Source: Pseudoselenomonas ruminantium
GTDB lineage: Bacteria; Bacillota; Negativicutes; Selenomonadales; Selenomonadaceae
NCBI RefSeq assembly: GCF_900142515.1
Contig: NZ_FRBC01000007.1
Location: forward strand, 1-64,000
Direction of reading: 5' to 3'
DNA: 64,000 bases
Shown: piece after piece, positions 43,662-52,393 of the stretch
Layout: the number at the start of each line of letters is the position of its first letter
Numbering within the stretch: position 1 is the first letter of the stretch
The notes under the pieces: generated by a model
Database searches by the model: none
What the model was told of the DNA's origin: nothing
Seen by the model: the letters and a program-made list of their open reading frames with translations, nothing else
Made by a program: the position numbers and the translations under genes

Positions 43662-44789
43662 TCAATCCTTCGGGAACAACACAAATATCGTCTGCGCTTC
43701 CCACTTTTCACCCGCTTTGATCACAGGCTGCGGGAAAGCGGGATTGGCCAGGGAATTGGGGAAATACTGGGTTTCCAGGCAGAAACCGGAACGGCGTGGG
43801 AAGGTCACACCATCTTTGCCTGGCAGGCTGCCATCCAGGAAGTTGCCCGTGTAGAACTGAACTCCCGGCAAGGTGGTATAGCAAGTCAGGGTCAGGCCGC
43901 TCTGGTCCGATTCCGCATAAGCAGCCTTCTTGAGCCCCCTTTTCTGATAATCAATCGGGCAATGGGGATCATAGCCGAACATCCCCGGTTTCATCTCCAC
44001 ATGCACCGGTTCATCCCGCAATACCCAGTTATGGTCATACCCTTTACCCATAACCAGTTCATCAAAATCATCATCAATATGCTCACCGATGCGTACCGGC
44101 TGCCGCAAATCCATCGGCGTGCCCTCAACCGGCAGGATCCGTCCATCAGGCAGGGATTCGCTGTCAGCCCAGGTATACTGATCGGCAAAGATCTGGATTT
44201 TCTGATCGAGAATGGACGGTGAGGCAAAACCATCCAGATTGAAATAGCTATGGTTGGTCAGGTTGCAGATGGTATCCTTATCACTGACAGCCTCATATTG
44301 GATCGACAGTTCATTATCGTTGGACAGCGAATAGATAACGGTTACATCCATATTGCCAGGATATCCCCCATCACCATCCTTGCTATGATAGGTGAGTTTT
44401 ATCCCTTCATAGATTTCCTCAGCCTGCCAAAGTTCATTATGGAAGCCTTTGGAACCACCATGGATATGGTTCTGCATCCTGGAACCGTCATTGAGATCCA
44501 GCTGGTACTCCTGTCCGTTGATGACAGCCTTGCCACCAGCAATGCGGTTCGCATGACGTCCCACTAAGCCCCCCATGCTGGTATCATCCTTTTCATAAGC
44601 AGCGGCATCCGCATAACCCAACAGAATATCTATCTTCTTTGCATCCTTGCCAAAAACCCGCCAGCTCACCAGCCGTGCACCGTAGTTGGTAATCTTTACT
44701 TCCGTGCCTTTGGTATTGCGCAATGTGTAAAGGAACACCTCCTGCCCATCACTCAATTTGCCAAAAGATTCTTGCTTAACTGTTGCCAT
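43662..44789 (-). CDS. galM: Aldose 1-epimerase (galactose mutarotase)
   Basis: Interconverts alpha and beta anomers of galactose or glucose. The 375 residues include MQNHIHGGSKGFHNELW with one active-site His, NLTNHSYFNL with the second, YDHNWVLRDE and CLETQYFPNSLANPAF with the catalytic Glu, all GalM landmarks. Single gene on the minus strand, not linked to other sugar genes here. Confidence 0.93.
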   Translation of the reverse strand: MATVKQESFGKLSDGQEVFLYTLRNTKGTEVKITNYGARLVSWRVFGKDAKKIDILLGYADAAAYEKDDTSMGGLVGRHANRIAGGKAVINGQEYQLDLNDGSRMQNHIHGGSKGFHNELWQAEEIYEGIKLTYHSKDGDGGYPGNMDVTVIYSLSNDNELSIQYEAVSDKDTICNLTNHSYFNLDGFASPSILDQKIQIFADQYTWADSESLPDGRILPVEGTPMDLRQPVRIGEHIDDDFDELVMGKGYDHNWVLRDEPVHVEMKPGMFGYDPHCPIDYQKRGLKKAAYAESDQSGLTLTCYTTLPGVQFYTGNFLDGSLPGKDGVTFPRRSGFCLETQYFPNSLANPAFPQPVIKAGEKWEAQTIFVLFPKD

Positions 44790-45003
44790 TTAACATACCT
44801 CCCAGGTTTTTGACTTAGAATTGCGTATGATTTCCTACAATTCTATACAAGTTCACTTTACTCTTTCTTGTTTTATTTGTCAACCACCTGTGAAGATTCA
44901 ATTTAATTTATCATTTTTGACAAAGTGTGTTATAATACTTTATATTGGTTACATATTTATAAATGAAATTATTTTATATGTTTTCAAGGGGGATTATCAA
45001 GAT

Positions 45004-45279
45004 ATGGCAAACGCTAAACACGCTTATGTCTTCTTCAACTGCGATGAAGAAAAGACACAGAAAACCATGAACATCTTCTACAACAAGACCATCTATCAGG
45101 GAACGAAAAAAGCCCGCAAGGAATTGCTGGCCAAGGTCGAAGAAGAAGTGAAAGCCGGCCGCATCAATGTGATTGATGACAATATGGATGCCGTGAGCAC
45201 GGCCATTCTGGAAGGGGAACCCACCAACGCCAGCAAGTACATCCAGTATGGCGCTATCGAAAGCTTTCCCATCGTGTAA
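45004..45279 (+). CDS. Small protein of unknown function, 91 residues
   Basis: Starts MANAKHAYVFFNCDEEKTQK behind AAGGGGG. It has a lysine/glutamate-rich helical middle (ARKELLAKVEEEVKAG) and ends IQYGAIESFPIV; no signal peptide or cysteine cluster. It has its own -10 box (TATAAT, 44931-44936, with an upstream TG) and a strong terminator, so it is a genuine single-gene unit. Codon use is like that of well-expressed neighbours. I cannot assign a function. Confidence 0.75.
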   Translation: MANAKHAYVFFNCDEEKTQKTMNIFYNKTIYQGTKKARKELLAKVEEEVKAGRINVIDDNMDAVSTAILEGEPTNASKYIQYGAIESFPIV

Positions 45280-45298
45280 ACACACATACGCAGAACGA

Positions 45299-45336
45299 AA
45301 AACCTCCAGCTCGATGAATAAGCTGGAGGTTTTTTC
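45299..45336. terminator. Bidirectional terminator between the small gene and the pectin cluster
   Basis: AACCTCCAGCT and complement form an 11-bp stem with A runs before and T runs after, usable on both strands: by the 91-residue gene and by the opposing gltD-like gene. Confidence 0.85.
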
Positions 45337-45396
45337 GTACAATTATTCATATTATGTTTTTATCGATTTTCCCTTGGCAGACGCCTATTTACGATC

Positions 45397-46614
45397 TTAT
45401 AACGACTGCAAATAGGCGTCCATTTGTTCTGCCACTTTCTTCGCAGCCTTAGCAGCCTCCACTACATTCCATGGGCCAGTGACCACATCACCAGCAGAGA
45501 AGATTCCCGGTCGGGTGGTCTGTCCATGCTCGTCCACAGCAACCAGTCCCTTGTCATTCACATCGAGCCCGGATGTGGTGTTCACGAGCTTATCCTTAGG
45601 ACGCTGGCTGACGGCGATGATGGTACTGTCAGCGGGAGCCAGTTCTGCCAGCCCCTGGCTGACCATTTCGCCGGCCTCGGAAAATTCCCGTTTGACAAAG
45701 ACAGGCCCTTGTTCTGTAATCTTCTCTACCGCCATGCCATAGAGTATCTCCGCACCGTCCGCGATTGCATAATCCAGTTCGCGCTGGCTGGCCGTGACAT
45801 GATTGCTGCGGGCATAGATGCTAACGAAACGGCAGCCCTGACGCAAAGCTGTACGAGCCGCATCCATGGCCGAATTGCCAGCGCCAATCACCGCCACCCG
45901 CTCACCCAGTGCATAGGCACCGGGATTCTGCAGATAGTCAATAGCATAATGGACATTGCCCAGGCTCTCACCGGGCACGCCTAAACGCCGTGCCCGCCAG
46001 GTGCCCGTACCGATGAAGATTGCCTGATAACCATCGCTGATCAGATCATCCAGATGCAGAGCACCGCCAATGGTGGTATGCGGCCGGATATGAATGCCGA
46101 GCAGGCGCATTTTTTCCTTGTAACGGCTCAGAATCGTCCGCGGCAGGCGAAAATCCGGAATGCCATAGCGCATCATGCCACCGATATGGCTCTTGCGCTC
46201 AAAGATGGTCACATCATAACCTTTCTGTGCCATCTCCACTGCCACTACCAGTCCGGCTGGACCGCTGCCAATCACCGCCACCCGCTGTCCCTTGAGCGGT
46301 TTCTTCTCCAGCTGCAGCTTCTCAAAGAAGCCATTGGAGATATAATGCTCAATGCTGGAAATCTGCACCGCACTGCCCTTGCGCCCCTGAATACAATGGC
46401 CTTCGCATTGTTTTTCATGGTCACAGACCAGAGAACAGATGATGCTCATGGGATTGTTGGCAAATAACATCGCTGCGGCCTCATTGCCCTGACCGGCCAG
46501 GAACAACCGGATCATTTCCGGGATATTGGTGCCGATGGGACAACCTTGCAGCTGACACAGTGGCTTCTTGCATTGCAGGCAACGCCTCGCTTCGTTGATT
46601 ACATGAACTGCCAT
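45397..46614 (-). CDS. GltD-like NAD(P)H:flavin oxidoreductase
   Basis: 405 residues. The N-terminus has a cysteine-rich, iron-sulphur-type domain (ARRCLQCKKPLCQLQGCPIG, then CSLVCDHEKQCEGHC). A FAD site (VAVIGSGPAGLVVAVEMAQKG), MMRYGIPDFRLP, an NAD(P) site (VAVIGAGNSAMDAARTA) and GIFSAGDVVTGPWNVVEAAKAAKK follow. This is the glutamate synthase small-subunit fold, also seen in NfnB and in partner-less homologues. No large subunit gene lies nearby. As the last gene of the pectin run (31 bp after kduD) it may balance NAD(H)/NADP(H), which is a guess. Confidence 0.8.
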   Translation of the reverse strand: MAVHVINEARRCLQCKKPLCQLQGCPIGTNIPEMIRLFLAGQGNEAAAMLFANNPMSIICSLVCDHEKQCEGHCIQGRKGSAVQISSIEHYISNGFFEKLQLEKKPLKGQRVAVIGSGPAGLVVAVEMAQKGYDVTIFERKSHIGGMMRYGIPDFRLPRTILSRYKEKMRLLGIHIRPHTTIGGALHLDDLISDGYQAIFIGTGTWRARRLGVPGESLGNVHYAIDYLQNPGAYALGERVAVIGAGNSAMDAARTALRQGCRFVSIYARSNHVTASQRELDYAIADGAEILYGMAVEKITEQGPVFVKREFSEAGEMVSQGLAELAPADSTIIAVSQRPKDKLVNTTSGLDVNDKGLVAVDEHGQTTRPGIFSAGDVVTGPWNVVEAAKAAKKVAEQMDAYLQSL

Positions 46615-46645
46615 TAGGATTCACCTCTAAATTGTTTTCTCTGTC

Positions 46646-47437
46646 TTAGGGCTGTTTGCCGATATAGGCCAGAATACCGCCATCCACATAAAGGATATGG
46701 CCGTTGACAAAGTTCGAAGCATCAGAGGCTAAGAAAATGGCCGGACCTTCCAGATCCTCGGTAGTCCCCCAACGGTTAGCCGGCGTCTTGGCCAGGATAA
46801 ACTCATTGAAAGGATGTCCCGGCGCGCGCAAAGGAGCCGTCTGCGGCGTGGCGATATAGCCCGGTCCAATGCCATTGCACTGGATATTGGCATTTCCATA
46901 CTCCGAACAGATATTGCGCGTCAGCATCTTGAGGCCCCCCTTGGCTGCCGCATAAGCCGATACCGTCTCCCGCCCCAGTTCGCTCATCATGGAGCAGATA
47001 TTGATGATCTTGCCATGCCCTTTTTTCAGCATGCCCGGAATAACAGCCTTGGATACGATAAATGGCGCATTGAGGTCGATATCCACCACCTGCCGGAAAT
47101 CCTCGGCTGACATTTCCAGCATGGGAATGCGCTTGATGATGCCGGCATTGTTCACGAGGATATCAATCGTCCCCAATTCCTTTTCGATATCGGCGACCAT
47201 CTGCTGTACTTCCTCTTCCTTGGTCACATCGCAATAATAGCCCTTGGCCTCGATACCCTCGGCTTTGTATGCTGCCAGTGCTTCCTCCATATGCTTCTCA
47301 CCACGGCAATTGAAAGCGATCTTGGCACCAGCCTTGGCATAAGCCTTGGCAATGGCAAAGCCTATGCCATAAGCCGCACCAGTCACCAGCGCCACCTTGC
47401 CGTCCAGCGAGAATTGTTTCAGATATTCCATATCCAT
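46646..47437 (-). CDS. kduD: 2-dehydro-3-deoxy-D-gluconate 5-dehydrogenase
   Basis: Short-chain dehydrogenase reducing 2,5-diketo-3-deoxygluconate to 2-keto-3-deoxygluconate. 263 residues with LVTGAAYGIGFAIAKAYAKAG (nucleotide site), NNAGI, Ser in NICSMMSELG and the YAAAK catalytic pair. ATG at 47437 (MDMEYLKQF) is preferred since AAGGAG then lies 9 bases away; ATG at 47443 is possible. Next to kduI, with which it forms the unsaturated-uronate branch. Confidence 0.9.
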   Translation of the reverse strand: MDMEYLKQFSLDGKVALVTGAAYGIGFAIAKAYAKAGAKIAFNCRGEKHMEEALAAYKAEGIEAKGYYCDVTKEEEVQQMVADIEKELGTIDILVNNAGIIKRIPMLEMSAEDFRQVVDIDLNAPFIVSKAVIPGMLKKGHGKIINICSMMSELGRETVSAYAAAKGGLKMLTRNICSEYGNANIQCNGIGPGYIATPQTAPLRAPGHPFNEFILAKTPANRWGTTEDLEGPAIFLASDASNFVNGHILYVDGGILAYIGKQP

Positions 47438-47450
47438 CTCCATGCGCTCC

Positions 47451-48293
47451 TTATCTCAGTTCCGTATTCTTGATGTGGTCCATATCGTCAAAAGCCTTGT
47501 TCTCGCCGCCCATAGCCCAGATAAACGTATAGTTGGCCGTGCCGCAGCCGGCATGGATGCTCCAGGAGGGGCTGATGATGGCCTGCTCATCCTGCATCAC
47601 CACATGGCGGGTTTCCTGCGGTTCGCCCATCATATGGAACACCACTTCGTCCTTCGGAATCTCAAAATAGAAATAGATTTCCATACGGCGCTCATGGGTA
47701 TGCGCGGGCATTGTATTCCAGACACTGCCCGGCTCCAGAGATGTCATGCCCATGGAAAGCTGGCAGGTTTCCAAAACGTCTGGATGGATGAACTGATTGA
47801 TGGTGCGCTTGTTGCTGGTCTTGGCATCGCCACAGGGAACCTTGTTGGCATCCTTGATGGTCAGAAGCTTTGTCTGGCAAGCCTTATGAGCTGGCGCCGA
47901 GACCATGTAGAATTTGGCCGGCTTGCTGCCATCCTGGCTCTTGAAGGTGACTGCTTTCGTGCCCATGGTGATATAGAGACAGTCTTTATAGCCCAATTCA
48001 TAGGCCACGCCATCAGCTGTGATCGTGCCAGCGCCGCCTACGTTGAAGATGCCGATTTCCCGGCGTTCCAAAATGAACTCCGTACCGAAATTATGCCATA
48101 CATCAATTCCCTTGTCCAGCGCTACTTCCTCTCGAACCGGCATGCAGCCAAAAGTCACCATACGGTCCACATGGGAGTACACGGCCGTCACTTCATCGGC
48201 ACGGAACAAGTTCTCGATCAAAAACTCCTGCCGCACTTCCTCGGTCGTATAACGCTTGAAATCTCTTTGATTTGCCGAATAACGAATATCCAT
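47451..48293 (-). CDS. kduI: 5-dehydro-4-deoxy-D-glucuronate isomerase
   Basis: Isomerises 4-deoxy-5-ketouronate, released from unsaturated pectin oligosaccharides, to 2,5-diketo-3-deoxygluconate. 280 residues, bicupin; MPAHTHERRMEIYFYFE holds the zinc ligands, and MDIRYSANQRDFKRYTTEEVR is the usual KduI start. Lies 3 bp after kdgK and 13 bp before kduD. Confidence 0.95.
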   Translation of the reverse strand: MDIRYSANQRDFKRYTTEEVRQEFLIENLFRADEVTAVYSHVDRMVTFGCMPVREEVALDKGIDVWHNFGTEFILERREIGIFNVGGAGTITADGVAYELGYKDCLYITMGTKAVTFKSQDGSKPAKFYMVSAPAHKACQTKLLTIKDANKVPCGDAKTSNKRTINQFIHPDVLETCQLSMGMTSLEPGSVWNTMPAHTHERRMEIYFYFEIPKDEVVFHMMGEPQETRHVVMQDEQAIISPSWSIHAGCGTANYTFIWAMGGENKAFDDMDHIKNTELR

Positions 48294-48296
48294 TGT

Positions 48297-49244
48297 TCAA
48301 ACTGCCTCCATAAAATGTTGTAATTCCGTGCGATTGGGCAGGCCCTCATTGTCACCTGCCGACATGATGGCCAATGCGCCAATCGCGGCGCCGCGCAGGG
48401 CGGCTTCTTCCAGCGTCCTGCCTTCCAGCAGGGCCGACACGGTGCCCACGGCAAAACCATCCCCGGCGCCTACCGTATCCACCACATGTTCCACCCGGAA
48501 GGACGGCGCGATAAATTCCTTGCCATTCCGCTCCTTGCCATAAGCACCCTTGCTGCCGCCCAATTTGATGACCACGGCTTTAGCACCACGGTCCAGATAG
48601 AAGTCGGCTACCTGCTCCGGCTTTTCCATCCCGGTAAGGATCTTGCCTTCCCCGAGTCCCGGCAGCACCAGGTCGGCCTTCGCGGCCAGACGGTTCAATG
48701 TCCTGACCATGACCTTATGGGACGGCCAGAGAGCCGGGCGCAGGTTTGGATCGAAGGAGACCATTGCCTGATGGGCATGGGCCTCATCCATCAGTTTTTC
48801 CACTGCGGCACAGCAGCTGGCGGATAGCGCTGCGGGAATGCCTGTCACATGGACATGCCTCACCCCCTGCCAGTCAATGCCCTGCAGATCCTCCGGCGTG
48901 AAATAGGAAAAGGCCGTATGGCGGCGATAATTGACCACCAGCGGATCTACACCCTCCGGCGCTTTTTCCTTGAACTGCATGCCGGTCAGATGTTCCCGGT
49001 CAACCTGCACATAACCGGCTTCGATGCCATTTTCCTGCAGGAAATCCCGGATATGCTGGCCGATGGGATCACTGCCCACCCGGGAGACATAGGAAACCGT
49101 ATGTCCCAGCCTGGAAAGGCCGATAGAAAAATTCACCTCCGCACCGCATACCAGACGGGTGAAGGTCTGTACATCCTTCAACGGTTTTGCCTCCTCCGCA
49201 ACAAAGAGTCCCATGGGCTCGCCGATTGTCAGTACCTCAGCCAT
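48297..49244 (-). CDS. kdgK: 2-keto-3-deoxygluconate kinase
   Basis: Phosphorylates KDG to KDPG, where the galacturonate and unsaturated-uronate branches meet. 315-residue PfkB-family protein: LTIGEPMGLFVAEEAKPLKDV, FSIGLSRLGHTVSYVSRVG, FDPNLRPALW and the catalytic VDTVGAGDGFAVG (about residues 250-262). Co-transcribed with kduI and a TIM-barrel protein gene. Confidence 0.92.
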   Translation of the reverse strand: MAEVLTIGEPMGLFVAEEAKPLKDVQTFTRLVCGAEVNFSIGLSRLGHTVSYVSRVGSDPIGQHIRDFLQENGIEAGYVQVDREHLTGMQFKEKAPEGVDPLVVNYRRHTAFSYFTPEDLQGIDWQGVRHVHVTGIPAALSASCCAAVEKLMDEAHAHQAMVSFDPNLRPALWPSHKVMVRTLNRLAAKADLVLPGLGEGKILTGMEKPEQVADFYLDRGAKAVVIKLGGSKGAYGKERNGKEFIAPSFRVEHVVDTVGAGDGFAVGTVSALLEGRTLEEAALRGAAIGALAIMSAGDNEGLPNRTELQHFMEAV

Positions 49245-49285
49245 AAATATCTATCCTTTCTCGCCTCTGCTGACAGCTTTTTGCC

Positions 49286-50125
49286 TCAAACCTCAGCATA
49301 GATTTCTTCCAAATATTTTCGCGCAGCCACGGCATTTTCTGGAATCGTATTTTCCAGCGTTGCCTGGATGCCGTATTTTTCCTGTTTCAGATAAGCCAAC
49401 AATGGCTTATAATCCATCAGTCCCGTGCCCGGAGCAACGGCTGACAGCTTTTCTCCCTGCACCTGGAAATCCTTCAGATGCACCACTTCCACATATTCAC
49501 CGAACTGTTCGATTGCTTCCCCGATAACCCTCTCCCTGTCCTGATAGTTTTCGCCAGACAGGAGATTCACCGGATCGAAGATGATCCGCAAATTCGGCGA
49601 AGCCACTTCCCGGATTACCCGCCGAGCCACCTGGGGATTCCAGACAATGTGGTTCCAGACCGGCTCTATGGCCAGCAGCACGCCTAATTTCTCAGCGGCC
49701 TCCACCACTGGCTCCAGACCATGCAGGAACGTTTGCAGGGCCATTTCCGTATGACATTGTGGTTCATATTGATATTCTGCATTGGGAGCGCCGGTTTCCG
49801 TCCCTACCACCGAACAGCCCAGACTCACCGCCATGCGCAGATGGGCGATGTAATTTTCTTGAATCCTCTGCAATTCTGCGCGGTCCGGATGGGCCAGATT
49901 CTTATAACAGCCCAACACCGCCACATCCACATCATGCGAGGCAAAGATATCCCGGATATATTTGCCAAATCCAGCGGTCAATTTTCCCGGTTCCAGCTTG
50001 AAACCAGGTATGGTCTTTTCCAAGGCCAGATGCACGCAGGAAAATCCCTGCCCCCGTGCCCAGGCTGCCCGCTCGGCTAAACTTCCCGGCCGCATGTCAT
50101 GCAGCCGAATCCCTAATTGCAACAT
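49286..50125 (-). CDS. Sugar phosphate isomerase/epimerase-like TIM-barrel protein
   Basis: About 279 residues of the xylose-isomerase-like (AP endonuclease 2) fold: FSCVHLALEKTIPGFK, VGTETGAPNAEY, LLAIEPVWNHIVWNPQV, IIFDPVNLL and VEVVHLKDFQV carry the acidic and His residues that bind a divalent metal in this family. Members epimerise or isomerise sugars and sugar acids; the place in the pectin run suggests a uronate-related sugar, perhaps a rhamnogalacturonan breakdown product. ATG at 50125 has GAAGGG 6 bases upstream. Confidence 0.75.
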   Translation of the reverse strand: MLQLGIRLHDMRPGSLAERAAWARGQGFSCVHLALEKTIPGFKLEPGKLTAGFGKYIRDIFASHDVDVAVLGCYKNLAHPDRAELQRIQENYIAHLRMAVSLGCSVVGTETGAPNAEYQYEPQCHTEMALQTFLHGLEPVVEAAEKLGVLLAIEPVWNHIVWNPQVARRVIREVASPNLRIIFDPVNLLSGENYQDRERVIGEAIEQFGEYVEVVHLKDFQVQGEKLSAVAPGTGLMDYKPLLAYLKQEKYGIQATLENTIPENAVAARKYLEEIYAEV

Positions 50126-50183
50126 TGTCATCCCTTCTTTTCATATCCCTTATTTATATTCCATATAGGTGTCAATAAATCCT

Positions 50184-50576
50184 TCATTCAGTTTCCACAT
50201 GGGCACTGATTTTCCAGACAGCAATATCACTGCTGGAGAATTCCGACGCGTGTATATTCTCTGCCGTCAGCGTATAGGGAACCTTGTCACTGCCCACGGA
50301 AATATCCAGATCACTGCCCCGGCAACTGCCTACCAGCAGCGGATAACCATCGGCGTCCGACAGGGTATAACGAACGGTAAGCTGCCTGACCTTCTGGAAT
50401 TCTTCACTTTCATTCTTAAAATTGCCATGCAGCAAAACCTTGCTGCCGGAAAGTTCTACCTGCGTCACCTTGAAGGATACTTCCTTGTCTGCCGCTTCCG
50501 TGACAGCCAGGAAACTATTGCAGCACAACAGGCACAAGAGGAACATGATGCCCGTCAGACGGTATAATCTTTTCAT
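50184..50576 (-). CDS. Exported protein of unknown function, 130 residues
   Basis: A signal sequence (RLTGIMFLLCLLCCNSFLA, cleavage near TEAA) precedes about 100 residues rich in beta strand (VSFKVTQVELSGSKVLLHGNF, KVRQLTVRYTLSDADGYPLL), suggesting a small beta-sandwich. The cysteines before the cleavage site do not make a clear lipobox. It follows the secreted GH28 gene inside the pectin run, so an envelope or substrate-binding role is conceivable. Function unknown. ATG at 50576 follows GGAGG. Confidence 0.65.
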   Translation of the reverse strand: MKRLYRLTGIMFLLCLLCCNSFLAVTEAADKEVSFKVTQVELSGSKVLLHGNFKNESEEFQKVRQLTVRYTLSDADGYPLLVGSCRGSDLDISVGSDKVPYTLTAENIHASEFSSSDIAVWKISAHVETE

Positions 50577-50590
50577 GTACTGACCTCCAG

Positions 50591-50654
50591 TCTAACCTCA
50601 TCCGCCCCTTACGGGGCGCCTTCCCCAGAGGGGAAGGCTTGCCGGAGGGTTAGA
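50591..50654. repeat. Palindromic intergenic repeat overlapping the GH28 stop codon
   Basis: Outer arms TCTAACC (50591-50597) and GGTTAGA (50648-50654) enclose two hairpins, GCCCCTTACGGGGC and CCTTCCCCAGAGGGGAAGG. The right arm supplies the TAA stop of the secreted GH28 gene, as if the element had come to rest at the gene end. No T tract. Confidence 0.65.
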
Positions 50655-52362
50655 ATTTATTGATAGGGGTATTACTCTGTTTTACATTGTCGAAATCGAT
50701 GTTTTCGGCATTGGTGATGATCCAGGGCTGGCCTTTATCAATCGTGACGTTCTTGAAGCTGATATCATGATGTTTGGCTTCGGGCAAACCCACGATTTCG
50801 ATAGCAGCTTTGCCGGTTTTCTCCACCGTGCAATCCTCTACACGGATATTGTAGAAACTGCCAGCCTTGCTGGCCTTGGGGAAATCGGTCTTGGCATTGG
50901 GATCGCTGTAAGCCGTCGTGGCAATGAAGAAATTCTTCGTAAGGTTCCGGGCCGCATTATTGCGGAAATAGATATCCCGTGCACCACCGCCGTTGGCAGG
51001 ATTGGTCTTCATGCGCAGGGCAATCTCCGTGCCATCAATGACATTATCCTCTGCCAGCAGGTTCTGGATGTAGGCTGCCGTATGGCTGCCCATGACCACA
51101 GCTCCATGCCCATGATGGAAGGAGTTGTTGAAGATCCAGATATCCTCGGTGGGAGCGCCTTTCTCACCCTTTGCTCCCTGACCGGCGGCAAAGTTCACAC
51201 AGTCATCACCGTTGTTGAACACATTGTCATAAACCTTCAGACCCTTGCCATGACCAAACTCGATACCATCACCATTATTGCAGTTGAACGTCTGGAAATT
51301 CGTGTTTTCCACTACCACATCATTGCACTTCTGCAGCACCAGCGTGTGGTTGGCCGGATTTTTGAGCGTTACCCCCGTGACGTAAACATGGTCGACGCCC
51401 TTCAGCAGGATCAGGCTGGAACGACGGGGATAAGCCTTGTTCTCATCCATCCCCTCATCCTTCTCCAAAGCAGCTACCTGATTAGCGGCCAATACGCCGA
51501 TCTTGGAAACATGATTGGCCGGCAGCGGTTCGCCTTTCTTTGCTCTGGCCCTGTAAAGATAATTTCCCTTCTCATCCATCTTCCAGCCATTACCATCGAT
51601 AGTGCCTTCCCCGACAATGCGGATATTCTGCAGCTGCTTGCCATCCTGACCGGGGCGGGCATTGATCAGAGAAAAATAACGTTCATCAGAAAGATAGGGA
51701 TAAAGCTTGTAATGATAAGGATAAGCGGACGGATCTTCTGTGCCCAGAAGCGTCGCGCCTTTCTGCACTTCCAGCGTCATGTCGCTCTTGAGCCACAGAC
51801 TGCCGGTCTTGAAATTTCCCGCCGGAATGACAACCGTGCCGCCAGCAGGGCAGGCATCAATCGCCTTTTGGATAGCCTCGGTATTCAGGGTGCTGCCATC
51901 CCCGACAGCACCATACCGGGTCACATCCAGGGATTCACCAGCCGTAAGTGTAGCCGTGCTGAACTTATTGCTGTCCGCCGATTCTTCCCCTTTTGCATCC
52001 ACAGCCCGTACGGTAAAGCTGTGCCTGCTGTTCGCCTGCAGGCCCGTAACCCGGTAATTATGGCTTACAACCTTCTGTCCCTGCGGAGATCCGGCGTAGA
52101 AATCCCGGATTTCCTTTTTGGCTTCAGAAGAAAAATCCTTATCGGTCTGCGCTACCAATTTCCCATCCATATAAACGTTGTAGCTGACCACATCATCGCC
52201 TTTGGCCGGACGGTCCCAAACAAGGCTCAGACTGCTTTCCGTCACAGCCTGCCCCGGAGCCGTAAGTCCCGTGGGTGCAGCAGGTGCTGCCCACACATCC
52301 TGACTCAAAGCCATGCCAATAACCAATGCCAACGCAGCGATTTTCTTTTTTGTACTAAACAT
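50650..52362 (-). CDS. Secreted GH28 polygalacturonase with fibronectin type III domain
   Basis: 570 residues: signal peptide (1-25, ending DVWA-AP), a fibronectin type III domain (about 28-145: TGLTAPGQAVTESSLSLVWDRP to HSFTVRAVDAKG), then a right-handed beta-helix GH28 domain with VTRYGAVGDGSTLNTEAIQKAI, NCNNGDGIEFG, NNGDDCVNFAAG, HHGHGAVVMGS and LRMKTNPANGG, the conserved catalytic aspartates, His and Arg/Lys patch. Probably an exo- or endo-acting hydrolase of pectin or rhamnogalacturonan at the cell surface, feeding the SLH porin encoded just upstream. Confidence 0.88.
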   Translation of the reverse strand: MFSTKKKIAALALVIGMALSQDVWAAPAAPTGLTAPGQAVTESSLSLVWDRPAKGDDVVSYNVYMDGKLVAQTDKDFSSEAKKEIRDFYAGSPQGQKVVSHNYRVTGLQANSRHSFTVRAVDAKGEESADSNKFSTATLTAGESLDVTRYGAVGDGSTLNTEAIQKAIDACPAGGTVVIPAGNFKTGSLWLKSDMTLEVQKGATLLGTEDPSAYPYHYKLYPYLSDERYFSLINARPGQDGKQLQNIRIVGEGTIDGNGWKMDEKGNYLYRARAKKGEPLPANHVSKIGVLAANQVAALEKDEGMDENKAYPRRSSLILLKGVDHVYVTGVTLKNPANHTLVLQKCNDVVVENTNFQTFNCNNGDGIEFGHGKGLKVYDNVFNNGDDCVNFAAGQGAKGEKGAPTEDIWIFNNSFHHGHGAVVMGSHTAAYIQNLLAEDNVIDGTEIALRMKTNPANGGGARDIYFRNNAARNLTKNFFIATTAYSDPNAKTDFPKASKAGSFYNIRVEDCTVEKTGKAAIEIVGLPEAKHHDISFKNVTIDKGQPWIITNAENIDFDNVKQSNTPINKF

Positions 52363-52393
52363 TTACTTGCAGCCTCCTCAAAGCCATAACCGA

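Noticed and set aside
45380-45420. Inverted repeat GACGCCTATTT / AAATAGGCGTC spanning the gltD-like stop as a terminator
   Set aside because: The arms are 19 bases apart, part is coding, and no T tract follows on the minus strand; the hairpin at 45299-45336 is the better terminator.
50767-52389. 540-codon open frame opposite the secreted GH28 gene
   Set aside because: Shadow frame without start signals or family resemblance.
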